DNA from: CAVPDE01 sp964580575
GTDB lineage: Bacteria > Desulfobacterota > DSM-4660 > Desulfatiglandales > HGW-15
Assembly: GCA_964580575.1 (NCBI GenBank)
Contig: CAZOLJ010000127.1
Location: 1-8,671, forward strand
Reading direction: 5' to 3'
Length of the DNA stretch: 8,671 nt
The notes under the pieces are model-generated. The model worked only from the letters and a program-made list of their open reading frames with translations, did not search any database and was not told the DNA's origin. Position numbers and translations under genes: made by a program. Positions 1 to 7,378 of the stretch are shown piece after piece. Each line of letters opens with the position of its first letter. Position 1 is the stretch's first letter.

Positions 1-1053
1 AAAGGGGCTGACCCATTCCCAGCAGACGTCCCCCTCAGGGGTCACCTCGAACACACGGCCGCTCTGGCCTTCGCAGATGAGCGTGTTGCCGTTCCAGAGC
101 CGATCCGCTCCTGCAATGTGGCCGCTGAAGAGGCTGAACACGTGCTTCGGGTAGTACTGCCACACGATCTTGCTCGACGTCATGTCCACTTCTATGACGC
201 GGGAACGCGGCACGATGGGGTGGTGAGCGCCGTTGTCAAAGACCAGCATGTTCCCCTGAGGAGTGAAGGAGGCATCGTGTTGATGGCTGATCTTGCCGCC
301 GCCCCACTTCCAGAGGACTTTTCCTTCGGGCCAGGAAATCCGCATGACCGTGCTCAGTTCGCGAAAACTGAGCAGCACATCCCCATTTGCACCTGCCTCG
401 ACGGAGTTGGCGTGGCTCCACTCGTGCCTGAATTCCCTGCAGCAGACGATGTCGGTTTCAGGATCGAGGTGCTCCCAGGCATGCCACGTGTGCACCGGGT
501 TTCCTTGAGGATCGATCTCCACGATGGCGTCCCCGAGGAAACCGCTCAGGTCCCTGGGCCGGCCCCCGACTCCAAGGCCTTTCATGAGAAAGCGGAAATG
601 GTCCTCGTCTTCCGTGAGTGCGGCTGCGGCATCCTTACCGATGAAGCCTTGGACCCGTTCGGCAAGGTGCGGAGGCATCTGCTCCCAGGTGATGACGAGG
701 GTGTTTCCGTTGGGAAGGCGGCACATGTCGTGATGAAAAGCCGGGTGCTCCCATCGCCAAAGCTCCTTCCCGTTCCAGTCGAGTTCAACCAGGATGTCGG
801 CGCGACCGCCCGAGGTTGCAATTCCGGCTCCCGATTGATCCAGAGGTTGGCCCCTTACAAGAAGGTGCCCTCCCGGCAGGAGATAGCCATAGCCGGGTCT
901 GAAAGAAGGGAGATGCCAGCGATGAACAATCAGGCCGGAGTCATCGAGCAGATAGGTCGAGTCCCCGCCGATGGGGGTGATGAGGGTGAATCCGCCGCTT
1001 GTACGAGAATCTTTATGCGTGAGCCCTGTTTGCCGAAATGGAGACCAACCCAT
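1..1053 (-). CDS. Arylsulfotransferase (ASST)-like beta-propeller protein, C-terminus cut by window edge
   Basis: An open frame of 351 codons runs from the ATG at 1053 to base 1 with no stop, so the C-terminus is missing. Repeated blade-like motifs (LPGGHLLV at 59-66, LPNGNTLVI at 113-121, FTPQGNMLVFDNG at 262-274, LWNGNTLICEG at 319-329) and the HHD, SHANSV and HQHDA motifs are those of the arylsulfotransferase (ASST) six-bladed propeller family. By analogy with E. coli AssT, which moves sulfate between phenolic compounds through a sulfo-histidine, H108, H214, R231 and H259 are candidate active-site residues; this mapping was done by eye. The N-terminus (MGWSPFRQTGLTHKD) has no hydrophobic signal, unlike periplasmic AssT, so a cytoplasmic location is inferred. 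The gene lies 61 bases downstream of an IclR regulator on the same strand and is probably co-transcribed. Family assignment is fairly firm; the substrate and even sulfotransfer activity are unproven. Confidence 0.82.
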   Translation of the reverse strand, partial: MGWSPFRQTGLTHKDSRTSGGFTLITPIGGDSTYLLDDSGLIVHRWHLPSFRPGYGYLLPGGHLLVRGQPLDQSGAGIATSGGRADILVELDWNGKELWRWEHPAFHHDMCRLPNGNTLVITWEQMPPHLAERVQGFIGKDAAAALTEDEDHFRFLMKGLGVGGRPRDLSGFLGDAIVEIDPQGNPVHTWHAWEHLDPETDIVCCREFRHEWSHANSVEAGANGDVLLSFRELSTVMRISWPEGKVLWKWGGGKISHQHDASFTPQGNMLVFDNGAHHPIVPRSRVIEVDMTSSKIVWQYYPKHVFSLFSGHIAGADRLWNGNTLICEGQSGRVFEVTPEGDVCWEWVSPF

Positions 1054-1060
1054 GATCAGA

Positions 1061-1070
1061 TCCTTTCCTT
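1061..1070 (-). promoter_or_regulatory. Ribosome binding site of the ASST-like gene
   Basis: On the minus strand AAGGAAAGGA ends seven bases before the ATG at 1053. This is a good Shine-Dalgarno match and is the main reason for choosing that start; it also argues that the minus-strand frame, not the open frame opposite it, is the real gene. Confidence 0.7.
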
Positions 1071-1114
1071 AAGAACGAGTTTAAGCGACCGAGAGGCGAG
1101 CAAACAAAAGGCTT

Positions 1115-1936
1115 TCATTTGCGCATCCTTTTTTTCTTTAGAGAGCCTTTCACCTGGGCCGGGGTTGCCGGATAGTAACCTAAGGCCATAGAGACCTCAC
1201 CGGCGGCGGCTTTAAGGGTTTGGATTAAGGAATCCATTTCCGAACCGAGAATCTGATCCACGTGGCCCGCCTGGCTGATGGCGCCTGCAATGCGGTGGTC
1301 GCTTCCGAACACGGGTGCAGCAAGGCTCGCACGACCCAGCGCGATTTCTTCATTGTTGACGGCGTATCCTCGCTTCCTGGTTCGCTCAAGCTCTTCCTGC
1401 AGCGCATCCCTCTTCGAAATGGTATTTGGAGTGAAAGACGTGAGTTCTGTCCGATCGAGATAGGCTTTGATTTCTGAACCGGTCAGAAAGGCTAGAAGAG
1501 ATTTGCCCAGAGCCGAACAGTAAGCTGCCACTCGAGGGCCTAGTCTCTGGGCCAGGGCGCGGTAGTTGTGCGGGGCCACTTCCATGGTCAAGAGTGCAGC
1601 ATCGTGGTCCCAGATGGCCACCCGGGACATGAGGCCGGTTCTCTCCACGAGGCTGTGGACAGGACCTGAAGCCTTCTGGTTGATTTCCAGGGTTCCGCCC
1701 ATGATGGTTCCAAGAGAAAACAGTCTTGGCCCGAGGCAGTATTTTCGGGTCTCTTCGTCTTTCTTGAGAAATCCTGCCGAATCCAGCGTGCTGACGATGT
1801 TGTGGATGGTTCCCTTGGGAAGGTTCATCGCCAGAGCGATTTCGGTTATTCCCCAGCGCGGCTTTGCGTAGGAGAAAAAGGAGAGTATATCAAGAGCGCG
1901 ATCAATAGACTGGATGATCATACTTGATGATTCCAT
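1115..1936 (-). CDS. IclR-family transcriptional regulator
   Basis: 273 residues, the usual IclR length. The N-terminal winged helix-turn-helix spans about residues 8-70 (IQSIDRALDIL, then GITEIALAMNLPKGTIHNIVSTL and the wing KYCLGPRLFSLG). The C-terminal effector-binding domain covers about 85-252, with the typical PRVAAYCSALGKSLLAFL (134-151) and RGYAVNNEEIALGRASLAAPVF (189-210) segments. The family binds a small molecule, often an aromatic or organic acid, and controls a nearby catabolic gene; here the obvious target is the ASST-like gene downstream. A basic tail (KKKRMRK) ends the protein. The first ATG (1936) has no clear Shine-Dalgarno; the ATG at 1921 (MIIQSIDRAL) is preceded by GGAA and fits the family start equally well. 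Two palindromes immediately upstream suggest autoregulation. The ligand is unknown. Confidence 0.93.
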   Translation of the reverse strand: MESSSMIIQSIDRALDILSFFSYAKPRWGITEIALAMNLPKGTIHNIVSTLDSAGFLKKDEETRKYCLGPRLFSLGTIMGGTLEINQKASGPVHSLVERTGLMSRVAIWDHDAALLTMEVAPHNYRALAQRLGPRVAAYCSALGKSLLAFLTGSEIKAYLDRTELTSFTPNTISKRDALQEELERTRKRGYAVNNEEIALGRASLAAPVFGSDHRIAGAISQAGHVDQILGSEMDSLIQTLKAAAGEVSMALGYYPATPAQVKGSLKKKRMRK

Positions 1937-1938
1937 AA

Positions 1939-1957
1939 TGTGGAACTTAGTACCACA
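1939..1957. promoter_or_regulatory. Candidate IclR operator 1 (19-bp palindrome)
   Basis: The sequence fits TGTGGNACTNAGTNCCACA, a 19-base palindrome centred on 1948 with only one mismatched pair besides the central base. It lies two bases upstream of the first ATG of the regulator and next to its predicted -10 box. IclR proteins bind short palindromes of about this size at their own promoters. Assignment to this regulator is by position and symmetry only. Confidence 0.6.
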
Positions 1958-1970
1958 ATGTTTAACATTG
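1956..1970. promoter_or_regulatory. Candidate operator 2 (perfect 15-bp palindrome)
   Basis: CAATGTT-T-AACATTG has perfect seven-base arms centred on 1963, 15 bases from the centre of the neighbouring palindrome and sharing two bases with it. It covers the predicted -10 hexamer of the iclR promoter, so a bound protein would block the polymerase. It could be a second subsite for the same regulator or the site of another protein. Confidence 0.5.
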
Positions 1971-1987
1971 CAGGTTCACGGTGTCAA
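1959..1987 (-). promoter_or_regulatory. Predicted sigma70 promoter of the iclR-ASST transcript
   Basis: Minus strand: a perfect TTGACA -35 (1987-1982), a 17-base spacer, then a weak TAAACA -10 (1964-1959, 3 of 6 matches). A start near 1952 would leave a very short leader before the ATG at 1936, which makes the ATG at 1921 a real alternative. The perfect -35 is the main support. Confidence 0.45.
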
Positions 1988-2119
1988 GCTTTTTTTGAAA
2001 CTCATTTTCTTTGCAAAAGAGAGGGGAGGTGTGGTATCCAATTCCGTCCTTCCGATATGTGATTCCAACCTTTTGAGTCCAACAAAAGTAAATTTTGATA
2101 GAAGGAAAGGAGATCAGAA

Positions 2120-3028
2120 ATGACTGCAAAATTGATCAAAGGCACTGAAATCCGTGATGTGATCCTCAAGGAGATAGGCGAGGAAGTTAAGAAAATCAAA
2201 GAAAAACACGGCAAGGTGCCCGGTTTGGTGACCATCCTTGTGGGGCAAAACCCAGCCTCTATTTCGTATGTGACGGCCAAAATCGAGGCGGCCAAGAGCC
2301 TCGGCTTCAAGGAAATACAGGACAACCAGCCTGAAACCCTCTCTGAAGCGGCCTTGCTGGGCCTCATCGACAACTACAACAAGGATGACAGCATCAACGG
2401 AATCCTGGTGCAGCTTCCTCTTCCGAAACACATCAACGAGAAAAAGATCCTAAACGCCATTGATCCGGACAAGGACGTTGACGGATTCCACCCGGTCAAT
2501 GTGGGACGCCTCATGATCGGGGGGTCGGAGGTCAAATTCCCGCCTTGCACACCCGCCGGTATTCAAGAGTTGATCGTGCGTTCCGGCGTAGAAACCAAAG
2601 GCGCTGAAGTGGTCGTGGTGGGTCGGTCCAACATCGTCGGAAAACCGATCGCCGTGATCATGCTTCAGAAGGCCAAGGGCGCCAATGCCACGGTCACCGT
2701 TGCCCACACAGGGACCAAAGACCTTGCGTCTCACTGCAAAAGGGCCGACATTCTGGTCGTGGCCGCAGGGGTTCCCGGCCTAGTCAAACCCGAGTGGATC
2801 AAGCCCGGCGCCTGTGTCATCGATGTGGGGGTCAACCGGGTGGGAGAGAAGCTCAGCGAGAAGACAGGGAAGAAGATCGCCATCCTGAAAGGGGATGTGG
2901 ACTTCGATGCTGCCAAGGAAATCGCGGGATCGATCACGCCCGTTCCCGGCGGTGTCGGGCCCATGACGATCACCATGCTGATGAAAAACACGCTTGCCTC
3001 CCTGAAATTCAAATTGGGCATCGCGTAG
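2120..3028 (+). CDS. folD: Bifunctional methylenetetrahydrofolate dehydrogenase / cyclohydrolase FolD
   Basis: 302 residues, slightly longer than the usual 280-300. FolD interconverts 5,10-methylene-THF and 10-formyl-THF in the cytoplasm, feeding purine, formyl-Met and one-carbon metabolism; in acetogens and many sulfate reducers it also serves the Wood-Ljungdahl methyl branch. The catalytic set is intact and falls at the E. coli numbers: Y50, K54 (SYVTAK), Q98 (GILVQLPLP) and D121 (DKDVDGFHPVN). The NAD(P)-binding domain shows VVVGRSNIVGKP (165-176), ADILVVAAGVPG (209-220) and CVIDVGVNR (232-240), and the C-terminal PVPGGVGPMT signature is at 274-283. An AAGGAG ribosome binding site at 2107-2112 lies seven bases before the ATG. 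The gene stands alone, divergent from iclR and convergent with the kinase gene. I find no convincing sigma70 promoter for it in the 183-base upstream gap. Confidence 0.97.
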   Translation: MTAKLIKGTEIRDVILKEIGEEVKKIKEKHGKVPGLVTILVGQNPASISYVTAKIEAAKSLGFKEIQDNQPETLSEAALLGLIDNYNKDDSINGILVQLPLPKHINEKKILNAIDPDKDVDGFHPVNVGRLMIGGSEVKFPPCTPAGIQELIVRSGVETKGAEVVVVGRSNIVGKPIAVIMLQKAKGANATVTVAHTGTKDLASHCKRADILVVAAGVPGLVKPEWIKPGACVIDVGVNRVGEKLSEKTGKKIAILKGDVDFDAAKEIAGSITPVPGGVGPMTITMLMKNTLASLKFKLGIA

Positions 3029-3046
3029 TCCCTTTTTCAAAAACCA

Positions 3047-3084
3047 AATGAGGGTTGAGTCTCTTGCGAGACTCAACCCTCGTT
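3047..3084. terminator. Probable bidirectional terminator between folD and the kinase gene
   Basis: Perfect 14-base arms (3050-3063 and 3068-3081) enclose a TTGC loop, with further pairs outside. It begins 19 bases after the folD stop. On the minus strand the stem is followed by TTTGGTTTTT, a fair U-tract; on the plus strand only by TTCATTTT. It sits between convergent genes, so it probably ends both transcripts. Confidence 0.8.
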
Positions 3085-3108
3085 CATTTTGACTCCTGAG
3101 ACGTCCTA

Positions 3109-3327
3109 AGCCCGGACCTGGGTGTGTGGTCTCTTAAGAGCCGCCCAAAACCAGTAAACAGTAGGGAGTAAGTAAGCAGTCATCAGTAATTCTGTTTCCG
3201 TGTTTTTCACTGCTTACTGATTACTTGTCCCTTTTCAGGGGAAGGTTCGAAGGCAAGGGGGCGATTGACGAGTTGAGTCCATTTCCGGTTGCGAGCTCGC
3301 CAGAGACCACATACCCCGGTCCGGGCT
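3109..3327. repeat. MITE-like inverted-repeat element, 219 bp, non-coding
   Basis: Two 26-base arms, 3109-3134 and 3302-3327, are inverted copies of each other at 24 of 26 positions: AGCCCGGACC, one variable base, GGGT, one variable base, TGTGGTCTCT. Just inside the left arm is the ten-base palindrome CTCTTAAGAG (3131-3140), and just inside the right arm GCGAGCTCGC (3291-3300). The middle holds another inverted repeat. No gene is credible inside. It lies 34 bases past the stop of the kinase gene, so it would be copied into that 3' UTR. It could be a miniature transposable element, a REP/BIME-like repeat or a structured RNA; no target-site duplication is evident. Confidence 0.6.
3152..3227. 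repeat. Nested inverted repeat with CAGTAA-type short repeats
   Basis: AGTAAGCAGT (3171-3180) and its exact reverse complement (3209-3218) flank a 28-base loop. The left side is built from degenerate short units (CAGTAAA, CAGTAGG, GAGTAAG, CAGTAAT), and the right side continues as the complement (ACTGATTACT). It lies inside the larger 3109-3327 inverted repeat and is AT-rich compared with its arms. Confidence 0.55.
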
Positions 3328-3360
3328 CAAATAGAGTTTGGTCTCGGCCAGAGGCCCATC

Positions 3361-5886
<2,526 letters not shown>

Positions 5887-5964
5887 GAACCTCTGGCTAC
5901 AAAGAACTCACTGCCCGCAGCATTCAGACGAGCTTTTCAATATTCTTTAATTTATTACAAACCA

Positions 5965-5994
5965 AGTATAACACATGCAATCGGGCTAATTCAA
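5965..5994 (-). promoter_or_regulatory. Predicted extended -10 promoter of the kinase gene
   Basis: Minus strand: TGT followed by TATACT (5970-5965, 5 of 6 matches) forms an extended -10; TTGAAT (5994-5989, 4 of 6) lies 18 bases upstream. Transcription would start near 5958, giving a leader of about 70 AT-rich bases. The -35 overlaps the edge of the palindrome cluster at 5991-6033. Confidence 0.5.
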
Positions 5995-6033
5995 GCTTGA
6001 CGACTTCTTACGAAGCCGTCAAGCTTAGCTTGA
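5991..6033. repeat. Cluster of overlapping palindromes
   Basis: A 34-base near-palindrome (5993-6026: AAGCTTGACG, a mismatch, CTTC, loop TTAC, GAAG, a mismatch, CGTCAAGCTT) overlaps TCAAGCTTGA at 5991-6000 and TCAAGCT-T-AGCTTGA at 6019-6033. The last arm can pair either with the first or with its own neighbour, so two structures compete. Neither strand has a U-tract directly after the stem, so it is not a plain intrinsic terminator. It may be a protein-binding region or a dispersed intergenic repeat. Confidence 0.6.
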
Positions 6034-6109
6034 AAAAAACCAACTGTAGGGGGAAAAGGCCCGGATGTCAAAAAAACTCCTCACCCACCCCTTTCTGAAA
6101 GGAAACTCT

Positions 6110-6138
6110 TTGAAACCCCTAAAGAAAAAATGTAGACT
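6110..6138 (+). promoter_or_regulatory. Possible sigma70 promoter of corA
   Basis: TTGAAA (6110-6115), a 17-base A-rich spacer, then TAGACT (6133-6138, 4 of 6). A start near 6145 would leave about 87 bases of leader. The match is moderate. Confidence 0.35.
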
Positions 6139-6178
6139 TCGGTGGAATTTGGCAAGATGCTTGCCCTGGCCGCCGAAG
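6137..6178 (+). other. 42-base hairpin upstream of corA
   Basis: Outer arms CTTCGGTGG (6137-6145) and CCGCCGAAG (6170-6178) pair over nine positions including one G-U. An internal loop separates them from an inner stem GGCAAG/CTTGCC (6151-6156, 6160-6165) with an ATG triloop. It ends 53 bases before the corA start codon, leaving the ribosome binding site free. It does not match the long M-box Mg2+ riboswitch. It could act in the RNA leader or as a DNA site. Confidence 0.45.
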
Positions 6179-6231
6179 GACCGTGACGTCGGGGTGAGCC
6201 GTGAAACTCATGGCATAAGAGGGAGACCGCT

Positions 6232-7296
6232 ATGGCAAAGCTCGTCAAAAGAATTTCAAAGAAAGCCGGCCTGCCGCCGGGCACTCTCGTTCACATCGGC
6301 GAGGATCAGAAGGAGAAGGTGAAGCTGAGGCTCATCGATTACAACGAAGATCACTGTGAAGAGAGGGCGCTCCAGACCATCTTCGAGAGCTTCCCTTACA
6401 GAGACAAGGAGAGCGTCACCTGGCTGGACATCGTGGGTGTGCACGAGGTAGACATCATCGGCGCCCTGGGCAAATACTACACCCTCCACCCTCTGCTGCT
6501 CGAAGACATCATGAACACGGACCAGAGGCCGAAACTGGATGACTACGAGGATTACATTTGTCTGTTTCTGAAAATCCTTTTCTATGACGACTCGAATCAT
6601 CGCCTCAGGGTCGAGCAGATCAGTCTGGTTCTCGGCCCGCGCTTTGTGCTGACCTTTCAGGAGAGGGAGAACCCCATCTTTGAGTCTGTCCGGGACAGGC
6701 TGCGAAAAGCCAAGGGAAGAATCAGGAAACTGGGGCCCGACTACCTCGCTTATGCCCTCATCGACGCTGCGGTGGACAGCTACTTTGCCGTCCTTGAGAA
6801 AACCGGGGAGAGAATTGAATCTCTGGAAGAAGAACTCGTGGATAACCCCTCGCCCAAAACCTCGCATCAGATCCACCTCCTGAAAAAAGATCTTATCCTC
6901 CTGCGCAGGTCCGTCTGGCCTCTGCGAGAGGTTGTGAACACCCTGGTCAAAGAAGACTCGCCTTTAATTCAGGACCGCACAAGGTTTTTTCTCCGCGATG
7001 TCTATGACCACACGGTTCACGTCATTGAAACAACGGAAACCTTCAGAGAAATGGTCTCTGAGATGATTGATGTTTACCTCTCCAGCATCAGCAACAGGAT
7101 GAACGAGGTCATGAAGGTCCTGACCATTATCGCAACAATATTTATCCCCCTGACCTACATCGTGGGCATCTACGGGATGAATTTCAAGTACATGCCTGAG
7201 CTGCAGTGGCCTTACGGATATCCCCTTCTTTGGCTGATCATGCTCGGTGTGGCTTTGACCATGCTCGTGCTCTTTAGAAGGAAGAAATGGCTCTAA
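6232..7296 (+). CDS. corA: CorA-family magnesium/cobalt channel
   Basis: 354 residues, close to the 351 of Thermotoga maritima CorA, which it resembles throughout with an offset of about three residues. The N-terminal cytoplasmic alpha/beta domain and long stalk helix run to about 294, TM1 is about 295-314, the GMN selectivity motif is 315-317 (YGMNF), the loop has MPEL (321-324), and TM2 is about 329-348 with a basic end (RRKKWL). D92 and D256 match the Tm regulatory Mg2+ site (D89/D253), and D178 matches D175. Gate residues M294, L297 and A301 are kept, with I305 in place of Met. It should form a homopentamer in the inner membrane that imports Mg2+ and closes when cytoplasmic Mg2+ is high. 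An AGAGGGAG ribosome binding site (6218-6225) lies six bases before the ATG. It is followed by glgC after 82 bases; Mg2+ is the cofactor of GlgC, but I draw no functional link from that. Confidence 0.97.
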   Translation: MAKLVKRISKKAGLPPGTLVHIGEDQKEKVKLRLIDYNEDHCEERALQTIFESFPYRDKESVTWLDIVGVHEVDIIGALGKYYTLHPLLLEDIMNTDQRPKLDDYEDYICLFLKILFYDDSNHRLRVEQISLVLGPRFVLTFQERENPIFESVRDRLRKAKGRIRKLGPDYLAYALIDAAVDSYFAVLEKTGERIESLEEELVDNPSPKTSHQIHLLKKDLILLRRSVWPLREVVNTLVKEDSPLIQDRTRFFLRDVYDHTVHVIETTETFREMVSEMIDVYLSSISNRMNEVMKVLTIIATIFIPLTYIVGIYGMNFKYMPELQWPYGYPLLWLIMLGVALTMLVLFRRKKWL

Positions 7297-7320
7297 CGCG
7301 CCGCCCCGAGCTATCTTTGC

Positions 7321-7350
7321 TTGACGGCTTGTCCCTGCTGCTTCTATAAT
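7321..7350 (+). promoter_or_regulatory. Strong sigma70 promoter of glgC
   Basis: TTGACG (7321-7326, 5 of 6), an 18-base spacer, then a perfect TATAAT (7345-7350). Transcription would start near 7357, about 22 bases before the glgC ATG. This is the best promoter in the window and shows that glgC need not depend on corA transcription. Confidence 0.7.
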
Positions 7351-7378
7351 CCTGGCATTCTCAGGGCAGGTCGACGAC

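Noticed and set aside
118..1191. Plus-strand open frame of 357 codons
   Set aside because: It lies opposite the ASST-like gene and runs into the end of iclR. Its translation shows no family motif, while the minus strand has clear ASST motifs and a ribosome binding site.
2020..2119. Sigma70 promoter for folD
   Set aside because: Candidate boxes such as TTGCAA/TATCCA and TTGAGT/TGATAG match the consensus too poorly to report.
1914..2123. Small plus-strand frame of 69 codons in the iclR/folD gap
   Set aside because: It overlaps the operators and the folD start, has no ribosome binding site and shows no motif.
2002..2373. Minus-strand frame of 123 codons across the folD start
   Set aside because: It is a shadow of folD extended into the intergenic region, with no ribosome binding site or recognisable domain.
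5993..6026. Intrinsic terminator
   Set aside because: The stem is strong, but no U-run follows directly on either strand, and the site lies between divergent genes, where a terminator is not expected.
6061..6231. M-box (ykoK) Mg2+ riboswitch ahead of corA
   Set aside because: The leader has one compact hairpin and does not show the large multi-helix architecture of the M-box.
6065..6322. Plus-strand frame of 85 codons upstream of corA
   Set aside because: It runs into corA in another frame, has no ribosome binding site, and its composition reflects the noncoding leader.
6256..6876. Minus-strand frame of 206 codons
   Set aside because: It is a shadow within corA with no family resemblance.
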